Below, in pieces: positions 12,073-22,699 of a stretch of 64,000 nucleotides of DNA (position 1 is its first letter; every line of letters starts with the position of its first letter). The notes below the pieces were generated by a model. That model had not been told where the DNA came from. It searched no databases and saw only the letters and a program-made list of their open reading frames with translations. Both the position numbers and the translations under genes were made by a program. Source of the DNA: Oopsacas minuta (taxonomy: Eukaryota; Porifera; Hexactinellida; Lyssacinosida; Leucopsacidae); the NCBI GenBank assembly GCA_024704765.1, contig JAKMXF010000041.1:32660-96659 (forward strand), given 5' to 3'.

Positions 12073-12369
12073 TGGACGCTCATCCTAGTCCTTACAGTGC
12101 TTCAGTCCTTGTACAGCAACACAGACAAGAGATAATAGCAGAGTTAGCTGCTATGGTCCGAGATCTATTGATTTAATCAAGAATTGAGAGCCGTAAGGGA
12201 AGCTTGTAGTAAACTAGAAGCTGACTACAAGCCTGGATTTACATTCGTTATCGTCCAGAAGAGATACCACACCCGTCCGTTCTGTCCAGAGAAGGAAGAT
12301 CAATGTGGTAAATCTGGTAACATCCCAGCTGGTACTACAGTGCTTATCTGGCATCTAGGTGCTCATTAG
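12073..12369 (+). pseudogene. AGO: Argonaute PIWI fragment, second copy
   Basis: It begins [34 protein letters not shown] and reaches the same TAA as the copy at 3326. It then jumps, through a deletion of about 460 bases, to [52 protein letters not shown] and a new stop at 12367. Where the first copy has TGA after LFC, this one keeps a sense codon (CCA). So the two copies decayed separately after sharing the first stop. Confidence 0.85.
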
Positions 12370-12482
12370 TTCTTTTCCCTATTGTCAACCCCCTTAGTCT
12401 GTAACCTTGCTTTACACAGAATATTTGAAAGATAGCTGTAGTCCACATCCGATAATCTATACTATTATTTGAATTATTAGCA

Positions 12483-12877
12483 ATGAGCACACCTCGTCTC
12501 CCTCACCAGACTACCATTCTGCTTTATCGATGCCAATTATACATGCGGACTATTGGTCCCTACACAAAGAGAACTCTGACTTACGAATCAATTTGGGATG
12601 AATGACCAGTAAGTTTAAGCATTATTTTGATGGATTCTATTTTGACATTTTGTACTAATATTTAGGACAGAGGAATATATGGCAGGCTCGGGCCGAAAAA
12701 GCTGAAGAGGCCCAGTCCCATAACTGCCTGAAGGGCCATCCTTATGGTAGTTGTGGGCTGGACTATAGCGAAATAGTTCGCTACGGAGGCAGGGGCAGAG
12801 GCGACAGGGCAGAAACCAAACGAAAGAAATATCGTGGGTTCCGTTTATATATACACAATTCTGAATATCCTCTATGA
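12483..12877 (+). pseudogene. Unrecognised two-exon gene with an in-frame TGA
   Basis: The first exon starts with ATG at 12483 (MSTPRLPHQTTILLYRCQLYMRTIG) and runs to a GTAAGT donor near 12608. The last codons before it are WDE, TGA, P. After a TTTAG acceptor near 12664 the frame continues as QRNIWQARAEKAEEAQ, then GHPYGSCGLDYSEIVRYGGRGRGDR, ending after SEYPL at 12875-12877. The LLYR word recalls LYR-motif mitochondrial proteins, but I cannot support that assignment. The splice signals and steady coding character suggest a former gene. Confidence 0.35.
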
Positions 12878-13420
12878 AACCTGAGATTTGTATAACTAGT
12901 CAATATTGTATTTGAACTGACATAGTGATGTAGAGACTCTTATTAGCAAATACTAAAAGTTGTAAAAACATCTGAAAAAGCCTTTTTGAAAAGTGATAAG
13001 ACGTTAATGACGTCACATAAGTAAATTCTGCAACATTTTCAGATATTTGTTAGATATATGAATAACCATATTTTTAGGTGTTTCCAAATTATACATATAT
13101 TAGTTCATTTCCATATAGATAAGCCTCTATATGTACCCCTCTGGAACCAGAATTAGCTTCTAATTTTTCATTTTCATTTTCATTCATTCTTTTATTCAAT
13201 TTTCCTTGCATCACTTTATCCATTTTTGCTAGAGGTTTGATTTCTAAAATCTCCAACACATCTTATGAAAGTTTGAGAATGTATTAGTTATGTAATGACA
13301 GAGTCTCAAACCCTTAAGGTTGTACATTATCATTTGGGGTCATTTCCAGAAAATTGAAATCCCATTTTTAATCCAATATACCCCATTTTATCTAATCTAC
13401 TATACAAGTCTAATTTGGTT
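12878..13420. other. AT-rich spacer without a recognised gene
   Basis: I see no open frame with family character. A TGACGTCA word occurs at about 13008, and runs of TTTTCATTTTCATT near 13165 form a short low-complexity tract. Confidence 0.5.
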
Positions 13421-13449
13421 GACTTCATTGTTATTCGTATTTTTGCCCA

Positions 13450-13639
13450 GATTGCTGATGCATTGTGCCAATACTATTTGAGCGAACAATGCTTGATTTC
13501 AATACAATCCAACACTGATACAGTTCAAAGTAGACAATTCATGCTAGAAGATCAAATACTTCCTCCTCTCTTAAACCGAGGTAACATACCTCCTCTTAAC
13601 TTCTCCCCCGATTTTGAAAGTACAGACTCACCACTATGA
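13450..13639 (+). CDS. Possible exon of an unknown protein
   Basis: After a pyrimidine-rich CCCAG acceptor the frame reads IADALCQYYLSEQCLISIQSNT and runs to a TGA at 13637, ending in a Ser/Pro/Asp-rich tail. I cannot name a family. It could belong with the coiled-coil exons at 13953, but no splice path is certain. Confidence 0.25.
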
Positions 13640-13952
13640 ATCGCTCCTATTGGGAAGTCATACGTGATCAAATCCCTCACAACAATTGGTTTTGCATGGT
13701 CTTTCTTCAATTTTCTTATTCAAATATTCTTAGCTGTAGGTTTTATTTTATGCATTCTAGCTAGTAAGAAGCTTGAGTTCAGTTTTGTTCTTAGTGCAGC
13801 TCCTGTAGGGAGGTATTTTGCGTTACCATAGAACAGCTGGCCACATCCACTCCTACGTATTATTTTAGCGGGATACGCTGGACTGCCGGGATATGACATA
13901 TTAGTTATAGTATTAGTCTGATCTACTCTAAAATTGAATATAACTTAGCACT

Positions 13953-14745
13953 ATGAGTATACGAGGCTACCTTAATCATCTTTCACCACTCAGTGACTGT
14001 AAGAAGTTAGAGAAAGATCAATTAAAATATTGTACCAAACACTCAGGGAAATGGGGAATGGATGTGATGAAGAAGAAAGCAAAAGAATTCCAGACTCAAT
14101 ATGCTTCATTATTTGATGAACTTGAAAATATTTGGATGTCGGCTGTTGTAGAGAATTCAGAGATCATTATGGTAAGATTTTGTTGATTCATTCTAAAGAA
14201 GATTCGACTTGAATAATTTCGAAGATTCATTGTCTACTATCCAAGAATTGTAGGATTTGTATATAGAAGCAAGACTGCTGAATTATGTGAATCAACTCGA
14301 ATTTGTATTTATATGTGACAAGCTACAATTCGAACTAAACAAGGCAAGAGAATTTCTCTCACAATACGAATGCAATAAATACCAAGAATACAAGATTATG
14401 AGTGAACACAGAAAGGATATTCATATTTTCAAGTCACTGGATTGACTCACGCGTCAGGAAAAAAGTAAACTCCTTGCTTACATCAAAAAGTTGAATACAC
14501 TTTGCTTTTCAGAAGACGATGATAGTTTATATGGTGATGAAGAGGTTAATATTATCACCAGGAAAATTGGCATTCAACTTCTACGAATAGTTGAAAATGA
14601 TTTGAAATATTTCACAGATCTACAGACAGCAGTTATTGAATGCTATGAACAAGGAATTGAACAGTGGAAGAAGTTTCTAAGAGAAGTTGGAAATTTTGAT
14701 GACAGAGCATCCCCCCTCAGGTTGCGACTGAGGCTGAGAATGTGA
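13953..14745 (+). pseudogene. Helical, BAR-like unknown protein with an in-frame TGA
   Basis: Exon one (13953 to about 14171) reads MSIRGYLNHLSPLSDCKKLEKDQ and goes on as amphipathic helix to a GTAAGA donor. Exon two (about 14254) continues as long helices (LYIEARLLNYVNQLEFVFICDKLQ, NKAREFLSQYECNKYQEYKI). A TGA at 14443 splits FKSLD from LTRQEKSKLLAYIKKL, and helical sequence then runs on to about 14700. The pattern suits an all-helical membrane-curving or scaffold domain, but I recognise no family signature. The single stop inside otherwise steady coding sequence marks it as a recent pseudogene or a base error. Confidence 0.4.
14711..14744 (+). repeat. 34-base exact copy of PCM1 coding sequence
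   Basis: The 34 bases at 14711-14744 are identical to 34773-34806 inside the PCM1-like exon, but are read in a different frame here. They sit exactly where the coiled-coil pseudogene loses its coding character. Confidence 0.7.
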
Positions 14746-15053
14746 CAGATAGGACGTTTACTCTGTCAGATTGTGATGGACTGTTCATTGAGAGACATAA
14801 GTATATTGAGAGTCATTCCTGTACAGCTTCGCAATCGCAATCCTTAATGAAACAATGATCGCCGACCGTCGCCAGATCGTCAAAAAGTATCGCGATCGTG
14901 ATCGAGCGATCCTAATGCCCTACATGTAATCTTATTTACTTATATTGTTGTTTACTTTCGGACTATGGCACCTTTAGTCCTTCATTTAGACCCTTACCTC
15001 TCTTTTTTTGGTTTCTAAATGTGTCTCCTTATTTAGGACTAGGATTCCTAATA

Positions 15054-15350
15054 ATGGCTCCTAATGTGTGGGCGGATAAATACAATATCAAGGGACACTG
15101 GGGCTATACCACATCTACTCTAGACTGGTGTGAGGAGAACTATATCGTGTTATTTTATGTCGCAGAGTTCTGGAATACAATTAGCAATGTTTTATTAGTT
15201 ATTCTTCCGTTATGTTTAATATATTCATAGTATATACAGAAATTTGCCTTTATTCACATTCTGGCTGTATTCTCAGTATTTACTGTTGGAATAGGTTCTG
15301 TTCTCTTTCATGGCACTCTCCTCTATCATATGCAAATGATGGAACATGGT
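15054..15350 (+). pseudogene. ACER3: Alkaline ceramidase (ACER3-like), 5' part with a stop
   Basis: The frame from ATG 15054 reads [45 protein letters not shown], closely like the N-terminus of ACER3, whose [11 protein letters not shown] motif binds calcium and whose AEFWNT starts the first membrane helix. A TAG at 15228 is followed in the same frame by HILAVFSVFTVGIGSVLFHGTLLYHMQMM, the second helix with the catalytic-site G.GS..FH motif. The enzyme cleaves ceramides in ER/Golgi membranes. The later helices with the zinc-binding histidines are absent. The piece is truncated and carries a stop. Confidence 0.8.
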
Positions 15351-15524
15351 TACATGTGTATTAATTTACAATATTTTCGAATAGAGCAATATAATAAATA
15401 AGTATGTTCTATATATATTGATAACAAACTTGATGCTATACAAACAGACAGCAATTTCCAAATTTTTATTTATTCACAATTAAGGTAGTATACGTATACT
15501 CATGACTTATAGTGGTGTGAATAG

Positions 15525-16275
15525 AAGCACCTCTGGTCTCACGGCAGAAGACAATTACTATGGAGAAGGACAGGAGGCATATCAATCTGAGCTGAGACAG
15601 AGTAGCATATCACCTGAGGTATCTGAATTTCTTTACAACACAAGAGGAAGTACAAGATAAACAGAGGAAAGGAGAGCTATCTCGTCTCTATGATAACTAC
15701 TTCTACCTATCTGATAAGTACTATCAGTTGTATCGCTGGCCGACAGTGGAGGAGGTGAGCAGACACCTGAACATAGACAGTGAAATAGAGGGATGGCAGA
15801 TATCTGTGAGTACAATATATACTCTACAACATAAATATTTATTATCTTATTTATTATCTTAGATATTTAGACGTCTCTATTGAGAAGTTTTCATAAGACA
15901 CTCCGCTGGAGTTAAGTGAGTCTAAAGCTCCTGCTCCTTTCTCCTACAGTGGCTATTGTGACAGTATGGATATATACCTGGGTTTATTCAATCTGCTACT
16001 GAATGAATGTAAAGAGCCACTTAATTTCGATCTACCTAGTCAATGGATATGGGATGTCATTAACGGATTCCTCAAGCATCATGAAAGCTATTTGATTTGG
16101 CGCTCTCAGGTAAAAAAGCGTTCCCTCAAAGAGAGACAACTGCTACGAGACTCAGACAACCTCTGGACGGTTGAGCTAGTATTGAATGCACTCAATACTC
16201 TCATTAAATTCTCTAATATAAATGAACAGCTGTAGGCATGTCATAAGACGAAAGATCCAGAAGCAGCTAAAGAGG
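15525..16275 (+). pseudogene. EIF3L: eIF3 subunit L fragment with frameshift and stop
   Basis: The first part (about 15525-15810) reads EAYQSELRQSSISPEVSEFLYN, then in a shifted frame LYDNYFYLSDKYYQLYRWPTVEEVSRHLNI. This follows the order of the eIF3L N-terminus (PEVIKNF..., then IYENSW.KL...PWPE). The second part (about 15947-16275) reads GYCDSMDIYLGLFNLLL, LPSQWIWDVINGFLKHHESY, LWTVELVLNALNTLIKFSNINEQL, then TAG and ACHKTKDPEAAKE. It parallels YNYCNLFNYIL, LPNQWLWDIIDEFIYQFQSF and VLNVLHSLVDKSNINRQL. eIF3L is a core subunit of translation initiation factor 3. Only about the first third of the gene is present, so this is a pseudogene. Confidence 0.8.
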
Positions 16276-16379
16276 TAAGTATTTATCTATTTATTGTTCC
16301 ATAACCTCTCTAATACAGTTAACTCACGTTATGTCAAACACGGATATATCGAATACCCGCTGATAGCGAAGTCTGAAAA

Positions 16380-16489
16380 CAAATATGGTCCAAAACCGTC
16401 AAAGTAAGATAAAATTCCATAGGTTATTCATTTATATCGAACTCCGCTATCGAAGTAAACATCGCTGTACCTTGAGCTTCGATATAGAG
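16380..16489. repeat. pogo-type MITE, truncated by the hAT
   Basis: The sequence CCAAAACCGTCAAAGTAAG...TCGAACTCCGCTATCGAAGTAAAC...CTTGAGCTTCGATATAGAG belongs to the same family as the units at 8975-9090, 24771, 31821, 46288 and 49868. Its right end is lost at 16490, where the hAT begins. Confidence 0.65.
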
Positions 16490-18825
16490 CAGTGTTTCTC
16501 AAAGTTTTTTCGGACAGCGCCCCTTGTCAACAATATTCCCTCGATACCGCCCCCCTCCAGAAAGTCTAAATCTTTTTACTACACTCGTATTTGTTAATGA
16601 TAATAAGTAATATTTATCAATTAATGAGGAGGGTGTACTTGAGCGTGATGTTCGTCGATAATCCCATTTATATCTGGTTTCATATCAGTGAGCAGCAATC
16701 TCAAATCTCCGCATTGAGAAATATCGAGTCTGTTTCTTTGCTTCGTTAGTAATTGAACGACTGCACTAAAACCTCTCTCAACGAGATATGATGTCGGAAA
16801 CGCCAGAACTAGCAGTTTTGCTACTTTCCACAAATTGGGAAATTTATTTCGTCCTGCGATTGCAATCCAAAATCTTTCATGCCCCATCATTCTAAAATGA
16901 GCTTTTTCCTCGCAATCACTTTGCAAGTCCATCAACTCTTCCTGCAAATAGAGTGGAACTGTTGGGGCAGCCACACAGAAAGGGTCAATTAGCCAATGAG
17001 GCGGTTCAAGTTCCAACAAGTCAGTGAATCGCTTGATCATATCCGCTTTCAGTACTTCAAGATGTTCACAATATGCTAGCAAATCGTCATCTGAAATTTG
17101 GAGTCCTGCTAGGTGAGGGAACTGGTAAAATTCTCGTCGAGCGATATTTTGTTTAAATAACGTTAGTTTCCCTATGAAGGAGCTGACAACAGTTTTACAC
17201 TTGACCAGAGTGACTAAATTTCCTTGTAGTTGCAAGTTGATTGCGTTGAACTTATCAAAAATGTCAGTCAAGTAAGCTACATCTGATTTGGCTGCACTGA
17301 CAAGCTGCATTAACTGCGGGTTCTCTTCCTCTAAAAATTCTAAAATCGTGTCGAAAAGACTGTAGAACCGACTGGGACACTTTCCTTTTGAGAGCCACCT
17401 CACTTCTGTGTGCAAAAGCAGACGTTCAAATTCAGTTTCGTTTTCGTGACATATTTGGCGAAATATTCTTTCCTTGACTGCGGAAGCTTTGATTTTATTA
17501 ATAACAGTAATGACGATATGCAATGAGTTGTGCAAGCGACCACTTAGATGTTTTGCTACCAAATGTTCTCGATGGACGACGCAGTGAATAGCGAAAACCT
17601 CAGGCACAGCATTTTTCAAGTACGAAATGAAACCACGATGCCTACCAACCATAGCTGGCGCCCCATCTGTTGCACAAGCAATGATATTATTCATGGGAAT
17701 TTCCTTTTCCTGAAAGAAATTTTCCACGACTTTGTAGATAGATTCACCTTTTGTATCAGTTACTAGTGGTCTAGCAAACAACATTTCTTCAACCATTATT
17801 CCTTTGAGAATATATCGGACATATGCAAGGAGCAGTGCTTCGTTACCTGGCAATGTGGATTCGTCAATTTGAAGAGAAAATTCCGTTGTTTTGAGTATAC
17901 TGTATAGTGTATAGTGTTTTCTCAACATCACTAGCCATCAAATTTATTCTCCTAGCCACAGTATCATTGCTTAACGGAATGGACTTAATCACACTTCGCC
18001 CATCTGAATGCATAACAGTTGTAACTGCTTCCTGGATTGCAGGTAAAATGAGGTTTTCACCCATTGTATGTGGCTTACCAGATTTTGCAATTAGTAACGA
18101 AATGTTATAGGAGGCAACCAAACCATCAATGTTTTGTCTATCTATTTTTCCAAATATTCCGCCCATTGTTTTTCGGCTGTCTCTCATTTTAATGAAGAAT
18201 TGCACATCTTTCTCTACCTTATCACTGTGGCGCGATTTCAGATGATCAATCATTCTTGCCGGCTTCATTCCCTCATTAGAAAATACTTGTTCGCACAACA
18301 AACACATTGGGAGTTGTTCATTGGAAGGAGATTTAACAAATCCGTATTTGATATAATCAGCACTATACTGTCTACACTTCTTTTTACTATTCATTTCTTC
18401 GATCGAGTTTATCAATTCCTTTCGGTTTAGATTTCTACGTATGTATTTATATTGAAATTAAACAGATTACTAACTATTACGAAGTTTACATTTGTTTGAA
18501 GAACAATGATAATTATTATTTCGATTAGGAAAGCCATAGACATTTTAACAAAAGAATTCTTCATTTATTTTTAAGGATTAGCTGTTGTTAATAATCACCA
18601 AGAGTATTACCACTGTAAATGGCTTTGATAATTGAAGTATTTGCTAGCACCTATTGTTAATGAATAATGAGGAATATGATACCACTTTTTTTGACCTGAG
18701 GTCGTATCTCTGTTTCGCTTTCTATAACCCACAGCGCCCCCCCAGCACCCCCTTGCTGCGTGGCCGCCCCCTACAACCCTTCAGCGCCCCCCAGGGGGCT
18801 CTACGGCCCACTTTGAGAAACACTG
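16490..18825. mobile_element. hAT transposon with both ends, 2336 bp
   Basis: The left end CAGTGTTTCTCAAAGT (16490) and right end ACTTTGAGAAACACTG (18825) are perfect 16-base inverted repeats of hAT type. The flanking octamers ATATAGAG and ATGTAGAC match at six of eight bases and could be an aged target duplication. Both ends are followed inward by C-rich GCGCCCC stretches. The inside is filled by one transposase gene on the minus strand. Confidence 0.9.
16621..18415 (-). pseudogene. ZBED5/SCAND3-like hAT transposase, one frameshift
   Basis: The N-terminal part (18415 down to about 17910) has a BED-type C2H2 finger around [26 protein letters not shown]. The remaining part (to 16621) carries the catalytic core: QIDES, CATDGAPAMVGRHRG, IHCVVHREHLVAKHL, and the C-terminal SYLVERGFSAVVQLLTKQRNRLD of the hAT dimerisation block. 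The break falls at a duplicated TATAGTG word near 17900, so a 7-base tandem duplication probably caused the shift. Apart from this single lesion the protein, about 600 residues, looks whole. It is therefore a recently silenced copy, and a related copy lies at 8499. Confidence 0.88.
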
Positions 18826-18839
18826 ATGTAGACTATTAG

Positions 18840-19070
18840 AAAGAAGTTTCTTCAACAGTTCTACTCGAGGTAATGCAATAGCACCAGATTTTCGTAGCAT
18901 TCTATACGCAGCTGGTGAAATGTTATGAAGTTCAGCAGCAAGAACATAAAGATTTCTATCAAAACGACGGGCTTTTGGTGCAGTAAGTAACAACCAGAGC
19001 TGAGCATACAAAAATTGATAATGGGGAAGTTCAGAGCAACATATACGACCCAATTCCTCAAGGGCACTTT
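18840..19070 (-). pseudogene. THAP9/P-element-type transposase fragment
   Basis: The minus strand reads LYVLAAELHNISPAAYRMLRKSGAIALP, the typical block (S..AY..LR...LP....L) of the THAP-associated P-type transposase just after the THAP and coiled-coil region. It is cut by the end of the hAT at 18825. With the THAP domain at 19402 it forms one broken element. Confidence 0.6.
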
Positions 19071-19401
19071 TCACTTAGTCTGTGTCTTTGAATTCGTACT
19101 CTGGAATACTCGTTAAAATGCTATTGAATTGTGACCATTTGCTGATGAGGCTATTCTTCTGTAGGAAACCAGATTTGGAAAAATACGATTTGGGTATTTC
19201 CTTTCCATTTTTCTCAACACATTTAAGGAATCAAAATCCAAATGGTGATTTCACAAGTTGTAAATGTAGAAACTGGACGACTGAACGTCCTTGTGCGTCA
19301 GTTTTGGACATGTAAACATCATCACCATCATGAATAATAAGATGATTTTGGAGAGAGGCTGTTGGATGACTGTACAAACAGAATCAAAGTCACCAATTTG
19401 A

Positions 19402-19722
19402 TCAGAGCGTTAGTTCTAAGGTCTTCATTTCTGACACGTACTTCTGCCGAAGAACTTGCTTTAAACAGGACTTTGGGACACCAGGAAAAATGGATGGAGG
19501 TTGGCTAGGTCGTTTACCACCTTTAACTGTGACCCATTCACAGTCAAAATGATGGTAACAAGCATATATTTGGCTGAGTTGTAACAGACTGGAGCGTTCA
19601 TTTGGCATAGCATCAATCCAACCATCTCGCTCATCTTCATCACTTGGAAATGGTACTACTTTTGTGTATGGTTCACACCTGTAATTTCCACGACATCCAA
19701 GTACGTTACGCTTCTTAGGCAT
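19402..19722 (-). pseudogene. THAP zinc-finger domain of a P-type transposon
   Basis: From the ATG at 19722 the protein begins MPKKRNVLGCRGNYRC and has the C2CH pattern of a THAP finger: C-x4-C, a central FPSDEDERDGWIDAM with the invariant Trp, C-x2-H followed by F, and a PPSIFPGVP tail. THAP domains bind DNA in P-element transposases and in host regulators derived from them. The frame ends after about 107 residues without a catalytic domain. The match to neighbouring fragments at 18840 and 20161-22650 argues for a broken transposon. Confidence 0.7.
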
Positions 19723-19857
19723 TATAAAGTAAATACCAACACCACCTTTCAAATGCAGTTGTAAATTGGATGATTCCCAGCACCAGAAATGCTAGTAAAG
19801 CTACAATACAAACCTGAAAAAAAAACATAATACAGCAGCATGAGCTACGGACAGCGT

Positions 19858-19880
19858 CAGGTGACGCCAGGTGACGCCAG
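19858..19880. repeat. Short direct repeat GGTGACGCCA
   Basis: GGTGACGCCA occurs twice in a row at 19859-19879 in a short region richer in G and C than its surroundings, between the THAP frame and the TGACGTCA palindrome. Confidence 0.6.
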
Positions 19881-19925
19881 GAGCGGCGATAAAGCGAAAG
19901 CTTTCCATGACCTGTCATGTTTATT

Positions 19926-19945
19926 ACGCAATGACGTCATTGCGT
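19926..19945. promoter_or_regulatory. 20-bp perfect palindrome centred on TGACGTCA
   Basis: ACGCAATGACGTCATTGCGT is a perfect palindrome around the full CREB/ATF half-site pair TGACGTCA. It lies about 200 bases upstream of the minus-strand THAP frame, where a promoter would be expected. Binding by bZIP factors is inferred from the motif only. Confidence 0.5.
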
Positions 19946-20160
19946 CATGATACAGTGGGACCCAAGTTCAGTAATCTGAGATTGCCAGATACTAGTCCTT
20001 CTATTTAAGGAGTCTATGCCCTGTATGTAAAATGTATTGGGTTAATTCAAAATGAAAAAATGAAAAATATTAACTCATCATCGCTAGTACTGTAGGGTAG
20101 TCCTCCTACAAACATTTTTGAAGTGTCTTTGATAAATGGTTTCGATTTGTAAAAACCATA

Positions 20161-20435
20161 GAATTATCACTTAATTCATATCCAAGTTCTAAAGAGATAC
20201 ATAACATATCTATGCAGAAATCGTTTCCACTTATGAACGGTATCGTGGGGGCCTGAAGGAATGTGAAACACTGCAACATCAGTATGATCATGCTAGTATC
20301 CAGTGGTACATTAGTGGTGTTGCAGTGTTTCACATTCCTTCAGGGCCCCAAGATACCGTTCATAAGTGGAAACGATTTCTGCATAGATATGTTATGTATC
20401 TCTTTAGAACTTGGATATGAATTAAGTGATAATTC
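20161..20435. repeat. Long hairpin: two 117-base arms, 41-base loop
   Basis: The arm 20161-20277 is the reverse complement of 20319-20435 with two mismatches (near 20252 and 20256 in the left arm). Both arms encode the same peptide (FTFLQ.P.IPFISGNDFCIDMLCISLELGYELSDNS) read outward, apparently from a THAP/P-type transposase. A transcript through either strand would fold into a near-perfect double-stranded RNA. Confidence 0.93.
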
Positions 20436-20804
20436 TACGATTGAGGATTAATTTATCATTACGTAATTATGAATTATATTATAGATCTTCACACAATGAA
20501 AACACTTTGGTTTCTGCTAAGCACTTTGATTCTGATGATATAGTTGACAAAGCAAACTTATCTTAAAATTGATGGTCAAACGAAGATACGATCAATAGAG
20601 GCTACATTGAAGAAATGTCCAATTCCTAATTATCTTCCTGATTACCCTGATCGTCTTAAAGATCACGCTATTAAATATCCAAGGCTTGATAGAGACAATT
20701 AGATCGTGATTACAGATCCAAGTATGTCAAGTTGTGTCAAATATTCGACTTGTAGTATTATATGTTTTATGGTATTGTACTATATAGGCAACTAAACAGT
20801 GCGT

Positions 20805-22310
20805 TGATGGATATGAAGCAGAGCAGAGGAAATTCATCGTCTCTAGTTGATGTATTTGAAGAAGAGCAGAGGAAATTCATCGTCTCTAGTTGATGTATTT
20901 GAAGAAGAGCAGAGGAAATTCATCGTCTCTAGTTGATGTATTTGAAGAAGAGCAGAGGAAATTCTTCGTCTCTAGTTGATGTATTTGAAGAAGAGCAGAG
21001 GAAATTCATCGTCTCTAGTTGATGTATTTGAAGAAGAGCAGAGGAAATTCATCGTCTCTAGTTGATGTATTTGAAGAAGAGCAGAGGAAATTCATCGTCT
21101 CTAGTTGATGTATTTGAAGAAGAGCAGAGGAAATTCATCATCTCTAGTTGATGTATTTGAAGAAGAGCAGAGGAAATTCTTCGTCTCTAGTTGATGTATT
21201 TGAAGAAGAGCAGAGGAAATTCATCATCTCTAGTTGATGTATTTGAGGAAGAGCAGAGGAAATTCATCGTCTCTAGTTGATGTATTTGAAGAAGAGCAGA
21301 GGAAATTCATCATCTCTAGTTGATGTATTTGAAGAAGAGCAGAGGAAATTCTTCGTCTCTAGTTGATGTATTTGAAGAAGAGCAGAGGAAATTCATCATC
21401 TCTAGTTGATGTATTTGAAGAAGAGCAGAGGAAATTCATCGTCTCTAGTTGATGTATTTGAAGAAGAGCAGAGGAAATTCATCGTCTCTAGTTGATGTAT
21501 TTGAGGAAGAGCAGAGGAAATTCTTCGTCTCTAGTTGATATATTTGAGGAAGAGCAGAGGAAATTCTTCGTCTCTAGTTGATATATTTGAGGAAGAGCAG
21601 AGGAAATTCTTCGTCTCTAGTTGATATATTTGAGGAAGAGCAGAGGAAATTCTTCGTCTCTAGTTGATATATTTGAGGAAGAGCAGAGGAAATTCATCGT
21701 CTCTAGTTGATGTATTTGAGGAAGAGCAGAGGAAATTCTTCGTCTCTAGTTGATATATTTGAGGAAGAGCAGAGGAAATTCATCGTCTCTAGTTGATATA
21801 TTTGAGGAAGAGCAGAGGAAATTCATCGTCTCTAGTTGATGTATTTGAGGAAGAGCAGAGGAAATTCTTCGTCTCTAGTTGATATATTTGAGGAAGAGCA
21901 GAGGAAATTCTTCGTCTCTAGTTGATATATTTGAGGAAGAGCAGAGGAAATTCATCGTCTCTAGTTGATATATTTGAGGAAGAGCAGAGGAAATTCTTCG
22001 TCTCTAGTTGATATATTTGAGGAAGAGCAGAGGAAATTCTTCGTCTCTAGTTGATATATTTGAGGAAGAGCAGAGGAAATTCTTCGTCTCTAGTTGATGT
22101 ATTTGAGGAAGAGCAGAGGAAATTCTTCGTCTCTAGTTGATATATTTGAGGAAGAGCAGAGGAAATTCTTCGTCTCTAGTTGATATATTTGAGGAAGAGC
22201 AGAGGAAATTCATCGTCTCTAGTTGATATATTTGAGGAAGAGCAGAGGAAATTCTTCCTCTCTAGTTGATGTATTTGAAGAAGAGCAGAGGAAATTCATC
22301 GTCTATAGTT
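20805..22310. repeat. 43-bp satellite, 35 units without indels
   Basis: The word GAGCAGAGGAAATTC recurs at exactly 43-base steps from 20821 to 22283, which is 34 intervals with no length change. The unit is GATGTATTTGAAGAAGAGCAGAGGAAATTCATCGTCTCTAGTT with few variable bases. The first part mostly has GATGTATTTGAAGAAG; from about 21500 units have TTTGAGGAAG and often GATATATTT; the last unit returns to the first type. ATTCATCGTC and ATTCTTCGTC alternate throughout. The frame closes in every unit, so it is not coding. Confidence 0.97.
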
Positions 22311-22344
22311 TCGATGACATAAACACTAAATAATGTGACGTGGA

Positions 22345-22648
22345 GATCCCCCAACAATGGGAAGTTTGGAATATGGTTGATGTAATTAGCATCGTCCATC
22401 TGACAACAAAGAGTTATTTTCTGTATAAGATAGTTTCAAGCATTGCTCTGCCAAAACTTGTAGAATATATGACTGGAGAATGTGGATTCTCTTATGTATT
22501 ATCATCTTTTATACCAAATAATCCATTTGAACACCATTTTGGTGTATTTACACAGATGTCAGGGTCAAACTATGATTTTTCTGTATGTCAAGTACTAGAA
22601 AGTAAAAGGGGTACTAAACTGGCCGAATATACTCAATTTCTATCATAG
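22345..22648 (+). pseudogene. THAP9/P-type transposase C-terminal fragment
   Basis: The frame ends with GECGFSYVLSSF...FEHHFGVFTQMSGSNYDFSVCQVLESKRGTKL. The block HFG..RQMSG.N...SV.Q.LE...L closes the catalytic domain of THAP9-like and P-element transposases. It follows the satellite directly, so the satellite has grown inside or next to a degraded P-type element whose other parts lie at 18840-19722 on the opposite strand. Confidence 0.65.
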
Positions 22649-22699
22649 GAAAAATTATGATCGTAGAGATAGAGGCTTCTTTATAGAATTTATCAGTAC

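Noticed and set aside
20805-22310. CRISPR-like array
   Set aside because: Units are contiguous at 43 bases with no unique spacers, and the host is an animal. It is a satellite.
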